From: Streptomyces sp. TRM68367 | GTDB lineage: Bacteria; Actinomycetota; Actinomycetes; Streptomycetales; Streptomycetaceae | Reading direction: 5' to 3' | Assembly: GCF_014495685.1 (NCBI RefSeq) | Contig: NZ_JACTVI010000057.1 | Coordinates: 2,494 to 54,039, forward strand | Length of the DNA: 51,546 nt | Shown here: positions 42,483 to 51,242 of the stretch, piece by piece | How positions within the stretch are numbered: the stretch's first letter is position 1 | How the letters are laid out: each line of letters opens with the position of its first letter | The notes under the pieces: model-generated | Database searches by the model: none | What the model was told of the DNA's origin: nothing | The model's input: the letters and a program-made list of their open reading frames with translations, nothing else | Position numbers and translations under genes: made by a program

Positions 42483-45286
42483 GGGCCGGCCCCCGTTCCG
42501 GGGGCGTCGAGGGTGTCGAGGACGCTGTCGGGCGGGCCGGAGGCGATGATCCGGCCCGCCGTCATCACGTGCACGACGTCCGCGAGGTCGGCGACGAGGT
42601 CGAGGTCGTGCTCGACGACGAGGAGGGCGGTGCCGTCGGCGGCGAGGGCCTTCAGGATGCGGGACAGCGCGGCGACCTCGGCGGTGTCGAGGCCGGCGGC
42701 GGGTTCGTCGAGGAGCAGCACGCGGGGGCTGCCCGCGAGAGCTCGGGCCAGTTCGACACGCCGCAGCGTGCCGGTGGGGAGGCCGGCGGCGGGGAGGGAG
42801 CGGAGGGGGCCGTCGAGGGCGAACAGGCGCAGGGCGCGTTCCACGGCGTGCGGGTCGCGCAGGCGGCCCTGTTCGGCGCCGACTCGGACGTTTTCGACGA
42901 CGGTCAGGGAGGGGAAGACGGCCAGTTGCTGGAAGGTGCGGGCGATTCCCAGGCGGGTGCGGGTGTGGGCGGGCCGGTGGGTGATGTCCTGGCCGCCGAG
43001 GAGGATCTGGCCGCGTACGGGGTGGTGGGTGCCGGCGAGGCAGTGGAACAGGGTGCTCTTTCCGGCGCCGTTGGGGCCGACTACGGCGGTGATTGTGCCG
43101 GGTGGGACGGTGAGGTCCACGCCGTGGAGAGCCGTGAAGCCGCCGTAGCGGGCCTGTAGGTGGCGGGCCGTGAGTGTCGGTGCGGGTTCGGGGTGGTGAA
43201 CCGGGCCTCCGGCCGGGTGTGTGCTCCCACCCGCACCACCTGTGCTGCTCTCGTTGTCGGGTGCGGGTGGCCCCGGGCGTGCCTTCCCGCCGACCGTCCG
43301 CCATCGCCCCTCCGCGCCGTCCCGTTGCGCCGGCGGCCCCGGGAACCCGTCCTGCTTGGCTTGGCGTGTCGCTGTCGCGTGCCTCATCGCCGTCACGCCC
43401 GCCAGCGCCGGCCGGTGCGCCGGCCGTTGCTGCACCGGGCGCAACCTGCGGCGCGCCCTCGCCCCCAATGGCGTGAGTGCCGCCCGGTGGTGCAGGCGCA
43501 GTCGGGTCGTCGCCGTGCGCAGTGCCTCGTACGGGCCGCCGGGGAAACGCCCGACCAGCACCGCCAGGACGCCGATCAGGGCCGCTGCCACTCCGCCGCG
43601 TGTCCCCGCGTCGAGGCCGACCAGGAGGGCCGCGGCAGCGAGCGCGCCCAGGGTGCTGTCGGCGCCCAGGACCACGACCGCGGCGAACCACAGCAGGCTG
43701 CGGACCGGGTCGTACGCCGCCGGGTCGAAGGCGCGCAGGCCCATGCCGAGCATGCCGCCGCCGAGGGCGGCCAGCGCGGCGCCGGAGACGAAGGCCAGGA
43801 GCTTCAGGGACGGGACGCGGACGCCGGCCGCCTGGGCGCCCGACTCGTGGTCCCGCATGGCGGCCAGGGCCCGCCCCGTGCGGCCCCGGCGCAGCGCGTG
43901 CGTGGCCAGCAAGGCGCCGGCCAGCAGGAGCAGCTCCAGGAGGTAGTAGGCGCGGTCGCCGTCGAAGCTCGCCGGGCGGCCCAGGGACAGCCCGGCCGTG
44001 GCGTACGGCTGGGCGAAGACGAAGCGGCTCACGCCGACGCCGACCGCGAACGTCGCCAGCGCGAGCGCGAGGCCCTGGCGGCTGATCGCCGGCCAGCCCG
44101 TGAGCACGCCGAGCGGGGCCACCAGGAGGACCGCCACCAGCAGGGCGGCCAGTTCCGGCAACTGTGGCAGGCCCGGGAAGCGTCCGGCCGCCAGCAGGGC
44201 CGTGAACAGGGCGCCCAGGCCCGCGTACGCCGCCTGTCCGAGGGAGATCTGGCCGCCACGGCCGGTGACCACCACCAGCGACAGCAGGACCACTCCCAGC
44301 GCCGGCACCTGGACCGACGTGTGCAGGTCCCGGCCCGCGAAGCCGAGCGGCAGCAGGAACAGCACCACGGCCACGATCCACGCGCCCGGCGGGGTCGGCA
44401 CACGCGCGGTGGCCGAGCGCGGCAGCGCGTCGCGCGTGCCGACCCGGGGCAGCGCCAGGGCCGCGACCAGCAGGGCCACGACGAACAGGTTCGCGCCGAC
44501 CGCCTGGAGCAGCGGCTCGCCCCAGCCCGACGGGTGCAGCCGGGTCAGCTGGCTCTGCGCGACCCCGACGCCCAGCGCGACGACCACCGCCACGGGCAGG
44601 CTGCGCATCCGCGCGGCGACCGCGACCGCCACCACCTCCATGACGAGGAGGGGGAGGCCGTACGGGTCCAGGCGTACGTACGGCGCCAGCAGCACGCCCG
44701 TCAGGCCCGCCGTGAACGCGCCGAACGCCCAGCCCGCCGCGGCCACCCGGTCCGCGTCGATGCCGCCGAGCACGGCCAGCTGCCGGTCGTCGACGACGGC
44801 CCGCAGTTCTCGGCCGAACCGCGTCCACCGGATCACCGCGGTCACCCCCGCGGCCAGCACCAGCACCACGCCCAGCTGGCCCCACGGCTCGTCCGACACC
44901 AGCTCCGGCGCGTCCTCCCGCGCCCCCTGCCCCCACAGCAGCGCGGCCCCGCCCACCAGCAGCACGAACACCCCGATGGACGCCACCAGCGTCTGCGCGG
45001 GGTCGCTGCCCAGCACCGACAGGGGCCGGAAGACGAACCGTTCCAGCAGCACGCCGAGGCCCGGCGCCAGCACCAGCAGCGTCACCGTCGCCGCGAGCCA
45101 CAGCGGCCAGTCCCACTCGACCACGCACTGCCGCAGCACATACGCGCACACCATCGCGATCGCGCCGTGCGCGAAGTTGAGCACACCGGTCGCGCGGTAC
45201 GTCACGATCAGGCCGATTCCGGTCAACGCTGCGGCGCTGCCCACCGACAGACCGGCGAGCGTGAGGTCGTACGTCAGCGAGGACAT
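42479..45286 (-). CDS. LivH-LivM-LivG fusion: two permeases and ATPase in one protein
   Basis: The single 935-residue frame carries three transporter parts. Residues 1 to about 288 are a LivH permease (YRATGVLNFAHGAIAMVCAY, SIGVFVLLVGGAALLWG). About 289-600 are a LivM permease (VVTGRGGQISLGQAAYAGLG). After a Pro/Arg/Gly-rich linker of about 100 residues, 700-935 are a LivG ATPase (GPNGAGKST, ARTFQQLAVFPSLTVVENV, VLLLDEPAAGLD). It would import branched-chain amino acids or related solutes with LivF. The linker holds an intergenic-type hairpin repeat and an internal ATG at 43387. ATG 45286 overlaps the previous stop by one base. Confidence 0.88.
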   Translation of the reverse strand: MSSLTYDLTLAGLSVGSAAALTGIGLIVTYRATGVLNFAHGAIAMVCAYVLRQCVVEWDWPLWLAATVTLLVLAPGLGVLLERFVFRPLSVLGSDPAQTLVASIGVFVLLVGGAALLWGQGAREDAPELVSDEPWGQLGVVLVLAAGVTAVIRWTRFGRELRAVVDDRQLAVLGGIDADRVAAAGWAFGAFTAGLTGVLLAPYVRLDPYGLPLLVMEVVAVAVAARMRSLPVAVVVALGVGVAQSQLTRLHPSGWGEPLLQAVGANLFVVALLVAALALPRVGTRDALPRSATARVPTPPGAWIVAVVLFLLPLGFAGRDLHTSVQVPALGVVLLSLVVVTGRGGQISLGQAAYAGLGALFTALLAAGRFPGLPQLPELAALLVAVLLVAPLGVLTGWPAISRQGLALALATFAVGVGVSRFVFAQPYATAGLSLGRPASFDGDRAYYLLELLLLAGALLATHALRRGRTGRALAAMRDHESGAQAAGVRVPSLKLLAFVSGAALAALGGGMLGMGLRAFDPAAYDPVRSLLWFAAVVVLGADSTLGALAAAALLVGLDAGTRGGVAAALIGVLAVLVGRFPGGPYEALRTATTRLRLHHRAALTPLGARARRRLRPVQQRPAHRPALAGVTAMRHATATRQAKQDGFPGPPAQRDGAEGRWRTVGGKARPGPPAPDNESSTGGAGGSTHPAGGPVHHPEPAPTLTARHLQARYGGFTALHGVDLTVPPGTITAVVGPNGAGKSTLFHCLAGTHHPVRGQILLGGQDITHRPAHTRTRLGIARTFQQLAVFPSLTVVENVRVGAEQGRLRDPHAVERALRLFALDGPLRSLPAAGLPTGTLRRVELARALAGSPRVLLLDEPAAGLDTAEVAALSRILKALAADGTALLVVEHDLDLVADLADVVHVMTAGRIIASGPPDSVLDTLDAPGTGAGP
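43201..43272. repeat. Intergenic-type hairpin repeat inside the fusion linker
   Basis: CGGGCCTCCGGCCGGGTGTG, then TGCTCCCACCCGCACC resemble the unit at 17344-17420. CCACCCGCAC pairs with GTGCGGGTGG downstream (10 bp). Here it is translated as part of the LivM-LivG linker. Confidence 0.65.
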
Positions 45287-45762
45287 CAGTCGGTTTCTTC
45301 GGCGGGCTCACAGATCGGGCACGGGCCCAGCTCGCCGCTCGCCACCAGCTTGGAGTCCACCGGCACCGCCTCCGCCTTCCCCGCGACCAGCGGGCAGTCC
45401 GCGCGGTGCCACAGGGTGCCGCCCGGCACCATCAGCATCTGAGAGCTGACCGCCACCGGCGCGGCGGCCACCGGCCCGGACTCCTCGGCGTCGCCCGTCC
45501 CGGCGGACACCAGCAGCCCGTACAGCTCCTCCACGCGCGCGGCGGCCAGCGCACCGCGCCCGTGTGTGAGCAGCACCGACCCGGCGATGATCAGCGCGGC
45601 GCCGGGCGCCGTGCAGGAGGCCAGATAGGGCAGCTGCCGCACGGCGAACCGTTCGCCGGAGACGCCGTACCAGCCGACGACGCACAGCACCGCGCCGGCG
45701 GCGAGGGCGGCCCAGCCGGCCCAGAGGACGGGATGCACGGTCCGCAGTCGCGCTGTCCGCAT
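45286..45762 (-). CDS. Membrane protein with C-terminal Cys/His motif, liv operon
   Basis: The 158-residue protein has two membrane segments (WAGWAALAAGAVLCVVGWYG and ASCTAPGAALIIAGSVLL) and a soluble tail ending in WHRADCPLVAG, then GELGPCPICEP. The H-x3-C plus CxxC arrangement looks like a small metal-binding site of the kind seen in Ada-like modules. Its role is unknown. ATG 45762 has GGGAG 6 nt upstream. Its stop overlaps the fused transporter start (TGATG), so it is probably the first gene of the liv operon and may be an accessory subunit. Confidence 0.8.
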   Translation of the reverse strand: MRTARLRTVHPVLWAGWAALAAGAVLCVVGWYGVSGERFAVRQLPYLASCTAPGAALIIAGSVLLTHGRGALAAARVEELYGLLVSAGTGDAEESGPVAAAPVAVSSQMLMVPGGTLWHRADCPLVAGKAEAVPVDSKLVASGELGPCPICEPAEETD

Positions 45763-45897
45763 CGCTGGCTCCCATGTGTCGGGTGTCTGTGCATGTGCCT
45801 GTCCATGTCAGCGAATCGCTTGCACTATGCCCTCTGTGAGCTGACCCTGAAAGCACCGGGCGCACGTGGCCCGGACCGACACCCGGTGGTGAGCCAG

Positions 45898-46470
45898 ATG
45901 GTTCTGGGGAGCGACCTCAGGCGGGGGAACACGCGCAGGGGACACGGCCCAAGGGCGGCGGGACGGGGTACGGCGCTGGCCGCCGCCCTGATCCTGATCC
46001 TCGCCCCGGGCCTCGCGGCCTGCACCGACGAGAGCGGCGGCGGCCAGAGTCCGGCCCCCACTCCGACCGTGGAGCGGACGACGAACGCACCGGCCACCGC
46101 GCCCGCGGACACGGCGGCGGCCGAACGGGAGATCAGGCAGAACTGGCAGAAGTTCTTCGACCCGAGGACTCCTGTCGAGGAGAAGGGCACCTACCTGGAG
46201 AACGGCGACCGGCTGGCCCCCGTGCTGCAGGCCTTCAGCGGTGACCCGCGCATGGGGCAGGTCCAGGCGCACGTCACCAAGGTGGAGTTCACCTCGCCGA
46301 CCGCAGCGAACGTGACGTACTCGCTGACCCTGAAGGGCGCCACCGCCCTGCCGGACGCCTCCGGTACGGCGGTCGAACAGGACGGCACCTGGAAGGTGTC
46401 CGCCAAGACGCTGTGCGCACTGGTGCAACTGAGCGGCAATGGCACGGCCTCGCCGATCCCGGGCTGCTGA
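45898..46470 (+). CDS. Lipoprotein similar to low-molecular-weight antigen MTB12
   Basis: The 190-residue lipoprotein has a basic N-terminus, a hydrophobic segment ending in the lipobox LAAC, a Thr/Pro/Ala-rich linker and a C-terminal domain (EIRQNWQKFFDPRTPVEEK, VQAHVTKVEFTSPTAANVTY, GTWKVSAKTLCALVQLSG) of the MTB12 type. Function is unknown and the location is outside the membrane. ATG 45898 is used; in-frame GTGs at 45886 and 45889 are alternatives and no site has a clear Shine-Dalgarno. It overlaps the next gene by 32 nt. Confidence 0.8.
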   Translation: MVLGSDLRRGNTRRGHGPRAAGRGTALAAALILILAPGLAACTDESGGGQSPAPTPTVERTTNAPATAPADTAAAEREIRQNWQKFFDPRTPVEEKGTYLENGDRLAPVLQAFSGDPRMGQVQAHVTKVEFTSPTAANVTYSLTLKGATALPDASGTAVEQDGTWKVSAKTLCALVQLSGNGTASPIPGC

Positions 46471-47737
46471 GGCCGTCGCCGCCGCATTGCTGCTCGCGCT
46501 GAGCGCGGGCTGCGGCAGCAGGCTGCCGGAGAGCGACTTCGAGCGCGACGACCGGGCGAGGACACCCGCGCGCGAAGAGGGCACGCCGATCCGGGTGGGC
46601 ATCATCACCAGCGCCACCAGCCCGGTCGGCGGCAACGCCTTCACCGGCCCGCGCGACGGCGCCAAGGCGTACTTCGACCGCCTCAACGCGCGCGGGGGCA
46701 TCGACGGCCGCCAAGTCGAGGTGCGGCTGTGCGACGACGGCGGCAGCGGCGTCGGCAACAACGAGTGCGTGCACAAGCTGGTCGACGAGCAGAAGGTCCT
46801 CGCCCTGGTCGCCACCACCGCCCTGGACTACGCGGGCGCCTCCCGGGTCTCCCGCGCGCGCGTGCCCGACATCGGCGGCCAGCCCATCGGGGCCGCCTAC
46901 GACACCTACCCGCACCTGTACAGCATCTACGGCAGCAACGCGCCGCGGAACGGACGCGTCGGCTGGGACGGCAAGCTGTACGGCGGCACCGAGGTCTACC
47001 GGTACTTCAAGCGCGAGCACGGCGCCCGCACGGCCGCCGTCGTCTCCTACAACCAGTCCGCGTCCGCCGGTTACGCCCGCCTCATCGAGCGCGGCCTGAA
47101 GGCCGAGGGCTACCGGGTGATCACCGAGCAGGTCGATTTCGCGCTGCCCAACTTCCGCGCCGTCGCGGCCGATCTGAAGGAGCAGGGCGCCGACCTGGTC
47201 TTCGACGCCGTCGACACGCACGGCAACGCCCGGCTGTGCCGGGCGATGGACGACGTCGGCGCGAACGTCACCGCCAAGGTGACGAACGTACAGAACTGGA
47301 CGTCCACCGTCCCCGAGGACTACAAGGACTCCCCGCGCTGCCGCAACGCCCTGTGGGCGACCGGATCCAGCCGCAACTACGAGGACACCGGCCATCCGGC
47401 CGTACGCGAGTTCCGCGACGCCACGGAGGATCTGGAGACGCACTCCCAGTGGCAGCTGGAGGGCTGGGCGGCGGCGCGGTGGTTCACGGACGCGGCCACG
47501 TCCTGCGCGAAGACCGGCATCACGCGCGCGTGCGTGGATGCCTTCGTCAACCGCAGCGACGGCTACACCGCGGGCGGCCTGCTCCTGCCCGTGGACTTCG
47601 GGCCGCTCGCGGAGCCGCCGAAGACCAGCCGGACCTGTCTGTCCGTGGCCCGGTGGCAGGACGGGAAGGGGTGGGTCAGCCAGGGCGACATGAACCGCAC
47701 CTGCTTCGACGTGCCGCAGGTGGCCTACGAGCCCTGA
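46439..47737 (+). CDS. Branched-chain amino-acid-type ABC transporter substrate-binding lipoprotein
   Basis: The 432-residue protein has a signal with lipobox LSAGC, then a two-lobed periplasmic-binding fold of the LivJ type: IRVGIITSATSPVGGNAFTG, AYFDRLNARGGIDGRQVEVR, VVSYNQSASAGYARLIERGL. It should deliver solute to the fused Liv permease encoded on the opposite strand upstream. ATG 46439 lies inside the preceding lipoprotein gene, so translation may be coupled. The 3' end overlaps ctaD tail to tail by 13 bp. Confidence 0.9.
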   Translation: MARPRRSRAAEAVAAALLLALSAGCGSRLPESDFERDDRARTPAREEGTPIRVGIITSATSPVGGNAFTGPRDGAKAYFDRLNARGGIDGRQVEVRLCDDGGSGVGNNECVHKLVDEQKVLALVATTALDYAGASRVSRARVPDIGGQPIGAAYDTYPHLYSIYGSNAPRNGRVGWDGKLYGGTEVYRYFKREHGARTAAVVSYNQSASAGYARLIERGLKAEGYRVITEQVDFALPNFRAVAADLKEQGADLVFDAVDTHGNARLCRAMDDVGANVTAKVTNVQNWTSTVPEDYKDSPRCRNALWATGSSRNYEDTGHPAVREFRDATEDLETHSQWQLEGWAAARWFTDAATSCAKTGITRACVDAFVNRSDGYTAGGLLLPVDFGPLAEPPKTSRTCLSVARWQDGKGWVSQGDMNRTCFDVPQVAYEP

Positions 47738-49413
47738 GGCTCCCGGCCTCCGGCGGCGCGGTTCTCCCGCTCGTCGATCGCCGCGTACGCCGGATGGTGC
47801 AGGTCGAACGCCGGCGACTCGGAGCGGATCCGGGGCAGCGAGGTGAAGTTGTGCCGGGGCGGCGGGCAGGAGGTCGCCCACTCCAGGGAGCGGCCGTAGC
47901 CCCACGGGTCGTCGACCCCGACCTTCTCGCCGTACCTGGCCGTCTTCCAGACGTTGTAGAGGAACGGCAGCGTCGAGATGCCGAGCAGGAACGCGCCGAT
48001 CGTCGAGACGGTGTTCAGCGCGGTGAAGCCGTCGGCGGCGAGATAGTCGGCGTACCGGCGTGGCATGCCCTCGGCGCCCAGCCAGTGCTGGACCAGGAAC
48101 GTGGTGTGGAAGCCCACGAAGAGCGTCCAGAACTGGATCTTGCCGAGCCGCTCGTCGAGCATCTTCCCGGTGAACTTCGGCCACCAGAAGTAGAACCCGG
48201 CGAAGATCGCGAAGACCACGGTGCCGAAGACCACGTAGTGGAAGTGCGCGACGACGAAGTACGTGTCCGTGACGTGGAAGTCCAGCGGCGGCGACGCCAG
48301 GATCACCCCGGTCAGCCCGCCGAACAGGAACGTCACCAGGAACCCGGTCGCCCACAGCATTGGCGTCTCGAACGACAACGAGCCCTTGAGCATGGTGCCG
48401 GTCCAGTTGAAGAACTTCACCCCCGTCGGCACCGCGATCAGGAAACTCATGAAGGAGAAGAACGGCAGCAGCACCGCGCCGGTGGCGAACATGTGGTGTG
48501 CCCACACCACCACCGACAGACCGGTGATCGCCATCGTTGCCGCGACCAGCGTCAGATAGCCGAAGATCGGCTTGCGGCTGAACACCGGGATGATCTCGCT
48601 GATGATCCCGAAGAACGGCAGCGCGATGATGTACACCTCGGGATGCCCGAAGAACCAGAACAGGTGCTGCCACAGCAGCGCCCCGCCGTTCGCCGCGTCG
48701 AAGATGTGCGAGCCGAACCGCCGGTCCGCCTCCAGGCACAGCAGCGCCGCCGCCAGCACCGGGAACGCCATCAGGATCAGGATCGACGTGAACAGCGTGT
48801 TCCAGGTGAAGATCGGCATCCGGAACATCGTCATGCCGGGGGCGCGCATCCCGACGATGGTGGTGATGAAGTTGACCGCGCCGAGGATCGTGCCGAAGCC
48901 GGCCAGGGCGAGCCCCATGATCCACAGGTCGGCGCCGATACCCGGCGAGCGCTCCAGGCTGTTGAGCGGGGCGTAGGCGAACCAGCCGAAGTCGGCCGGT
49001 CCCGAGGGCACCGCCAGCGAGCCGAGCACGATCAGGCCGCCGAACAGGAACAGCCAGTACGAGAGCATGTTCAGCCGCGGGAACGCCACGTCCGGGGCGC
49101 CGATCTGCAGCGGCATCAGCTCGTTGGCGAAGCCCGCGAAGGTCGGCGTCGCGAACAGCAGCAGCATGATCGTGCCGTGCATCGTGAACAGCTGGTTGAA
49201 CTGCTCGTTGTCGACGATCTGCAGTCCCGGCCGGGCCAATTCGGCGCGCATCATCAGCGCCATGGCACCGGCGATCAGGAAGAACGCGAACGACGTGATC
49301 AGATAGAGGTGGCCGATCTTCTTGTGGTCGGTGGTGGTCAGCCAGTCGACGATCACCCGGCCCAGGCTGGTCTCCTCGGGCTGTACCGCCGCCTTAACGG
49401 TCTGCGTCCCCAT
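47725..49413 (-). CDS. ctaD: Cytochrome c oxidase subunit I (orphan copy)
   Basis: The 562-residue, twelve-helix subunit carries heme a, heme a3 and CuB. Ligand regions are FTMHGTIMLLLF, the FFGHPEVYIIALPFFG active-site loop with the His-Tyr pair, VWAHHMFATG and VVAHFHYVVFG. It belongs to the aa3 (heme-copper type A) group. No ctaC, ctaE or bc1 genes lie nearby, so this is probably a second, stand-alone copy. ATG 49413 has GAAGGGGCGAG upstream. The C-terminal tail (ATSCPPPRHNFTSLPRIRSE) is typical of actinobacteria. Confidence 0.95.
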   Translation of the reverse strand: MGTQTVKAAVQPEETSLGRVIVDWLTTTDHKKIGHLYLITSFAFFLIAGAMALMMRAELARPGLQIVDNEQFNQLFTMHGTIMLLLFATPTFAGFANELMPLQIGAPDVAFPRLNMLSYWLFLFGGLIVLGSLAVPSGPADFGWFAYAPLNSLERSPGIGADLWIMGLALAGFGTILGAVNFITTIVGMRAPGMTMFRMPIFTWNTLFTSILILMAFPVLAAALLCLEADRRFGSHIFDAANGGALLWQHLFWFFGHPEVYIIALPFFGIISEIIPVFSRKPIFGYLTLVAATMAITGLSVVVWAHHMFATGAVLLPFFSFMSFLIAVPTGVKFFNWTGTMLKGSLSFETPMLWATGFLVTFLFGGLTGVILASPPLDFHVTDTYFVVAHFHYVVFGTVVFAIFAGFYFWWPKFTGKMLDERLGKIQFWTLFVGFHTTFLVQHWLGAEGMPRRYADYLAADGFTALNTVSTIGAFLLGISTLPFLYNVWKTARYGEKVGVDDPWGYGRSLEWATSCPPPRHNFTSLPRIRSESPAFDLHHPAYAAIDERENRAAGGREPQGS

Positions 49414-49883
49414 CGTTCGCTCGCCCCTTCGCTCATCGCGTACCGGGCCCGCCGAAGCCCGCGCCACGGGTGCCCGCGAGCTCACGCCATGATGCTCGCG
49501 TCGCCGCGCGCTTCGACCGGGGGCGTACCGGAAGTTCTGTGCGGCAGCCGTGCAATTCCTGTGCGGCACCGGCTGTCCGTGGCCCGGCGCGGTGTCGGAA
49601 TGGAATGGGGTCCGGGGGCACTTCTCCCGGCACTTTCCGCCGCGTTTTTCGTGCCGCCGGTGTGACACGCGGAAATTACGTTCGAATGGCTGCGGAAGGC
49701 GTACGGAAGGCCTACGGAACCGCCCGTCCGTGTGACGCCCGGCGACCGAAACGCGTGTCGTGATCCTGTGACAGAAGTGTGACCCGAGACGGACATGTGA
49801 CATGTATTACTGTGCTGCGTTTAGGTGATCCGGTTTATCTGAACGGCCTTCACGCACCGTGGTCCAGGGCATAGCGTGGCGGC
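49414..49883. other. Intergenic region between ctaD and the I78 inhibitor gene
   Basis: The 470 bp hold no supported gene. The right end is A/T-richer and has three direct copies of TGTGAC (49767, 49778, 49796) and an ACATGTGACATGT near-palindrome, about 85-115 bp before the inhibitor gene. These could be regulator sites for either divergent gene. Confidence 0.5.
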
Positions 49884-50099
49884 ATGGCACCCATTCCGAC
49901 ACCCCCCGCGGAACCCCACGACAGCCCGGACGCGTACGTCGGTCTCGCGGCCGACCGGGCCGAGCAGCTCGCGCGTGAGCGGGGCTGGTCGACGGTGCGT
50001 TCCCTGCCGCCGGGAGCGATCATCACGATGGAATACATGAGCGGCCGGCTGAACTTCGAGGTGAAGGACGGCCGCGTCGCGCGGGCTTGGAAAGGCTGA
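49884..50099 (+). CDS. Peptidase inhibitor I78 family protein
   Basis: The 71-residue protein matches the I78 inhibitor family: a disordered Pro-rich head, a helix (YVGLAADRAEQLARERGW) and the reactive-loop segment STVRSLPPGAIITMEYMSGR with LNFEVKDGRV. I78 members inhibit serine proteases. It has no signal peptide, so a cytosolic role or non-classical export is inferred. ATG 49884 is the start. A 52-bp perfect palindrome follows. Confidence 0.85.
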   Translation: MAPIPTPPAEPHDSPDAYVGLAADRAEQLARERGWSTVRSLPPGAIITMEYMSGRLNFEVKDGRVARAWKG

Positions 50100-50120
50100 G
50101 TGACGGCCCTGAGAGGGCCG

Positions 50121-50172
50121 GGAAAGCGGCTTCGGCCCCGCTCTGCGCAGAGCGGGGCCGAAGCCGCTTTCC
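50121..50172. terminator. 52-bp perfect palindrome, bidirectional terminator
   Basis: GGAAAGCGGCTTCGGCCCCG continuing to CTCTGC is followed by its exact reverse complement, 26 bp on each side with no interruption. It lies between convergent genes. Confidence 0.92.
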
Positions 50173-50222
50173 GGGCGGGAAGGGCGGCGGGGGAAGGGCG
50201 TGCGTACCGGCCCCGCCGACTG

Positions 50223-51242
50223 TCAGGGGCGGCTCGACGAGGCCGTGCCGCGCGGCTGGCGCTCCGGGGGGTGCGGCGGGCGGCGGCTGCCCGCCGGAGT
50301 GACCGGCGCGCGCTCCGAGCGGGTGGTGTGCGGGCCCGGCGCCAGGTAGACGGGCGCGCCGGGCGCCCGGGCCGAGCGGCCCGCAGAGACCGGCTCGCGC
50401 GCGGCGACATCGTCCCGGTCCGAAAGACTCGAGTTGACCGCCACGGGTCTGGTGACCTGGACGGACGCCGGTGCCGGACGGCTGTGACGGGCGCGCCACC
50501 GGTCGCGCAGGTCGAAGATCCGGTTCTCGGCGTGGGCGATGAGCGGCTCGAACCAGGGCAGCGCCAGCAGGATCAGCAGGCCCGCGGCCCAGCCCAGGAG
50601 CACATCGCTTAGCCAGTGCGTACCGAGGTAGACGGTGGCCATGCCGACGCCGAGCGAGGTCACAGCGGACACCGCGGACAACCAGCGGCGCGCCCACGGG
50701 GTGGATGCCAGGTAGGCCAGGATTCCCCAGGTCACCACGGCGTTGGCGGTGTGACCGCTCGGAAATATATCGCCGCCGAGCCACATCTCGTTCGAGCCGA
50801 TCTCGGTCGCGTAGTGCGGTCCCAGGCGGCCCATGCCGTACTTGGCGGCCCCGACCGTGATGTTCAGCAGCAGCAGCGAGACGCCGAGCGCGAGCAGCGG
50901 GCGCAGCGTGTGCTGCCGCCAGGAGCGCCAGCCCAGCCAGGCCGCGACCATCACGGCGGTCGGGCCGCGCTGGCCGAGCACCACGTAGTAGTCCACGAAC
51001 CAGTGGATCCCCGACCACTGCTGGTACGGCCGGAAGAACATGACCTGCCAGTCCAGCCGGACCAGCCAGGAGGTGATGACGACGGCCCACACGATGGCCA
51101 GGTAGAAAGCCAGGGTGCCGGCGAAGAGCACGATGCGGTGTCGGCTCATCTTCGGCACGTCGATGTGGGCCGGTCGTTCCGGCTCACGATCCAGCCTGGC
51201 GAACACCCGGTCCAGACGGGTGAGCTTCCGTTCGGTACGCAC
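50223..51242 (-). CDS. PAP2 family membrane phosphatase
   Basis: The 339-residue PAP2 enzyme has six likely membrane helices and the three catalytic motifs: KYGMGRLGP, the FPSGHTANA core and GTHWLSDVLLG with the nucleophilic-relay His. It would dephosphorylate lipid phosphates such as phosphatidic acid or undecaprenyl pyrophosphate at the outer face. A long disordered Ser/Arg/Pro-rich tail follows. GTG 51242 is chosen because homologous-looking sequence (VRTERKLTRLDRVFARLDRE) starts there; a TTG at 51326 extends the frame by 28 residues and no site has a clear Shine-Dalgarno. Confidence 0.85.
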   Translation of the reverse strand: MRTERKLTRLDRVFARLDREPERPAHIDVPKMSRHRIVLFAGTLAFYLAIVWAVVITSWLVRLDWQVMFFRPYQQWSGIHWFVDYYVVLGQRGPTAVMVAAWLGWRSWRQHTLRPLLALGVSLLLLNITVGAAKYGMGRLGPHYATEIGSNEMWLGGDIFPSGHTANAVVTWGILAYLASTPWARRWLSAVSAVTSLGVGMATVYLGTHWLSDVLLGWAAGLLILLALPWFEPLIAHAENRIFDLRDRWRARHSRPAPASVQVTRPVAVNSSLSDRDDVAAREPVSAGRSARAPGAPVYLAPGPHTTRSERAPVTPAGSRRPPHPPERQPRGTASSSRP

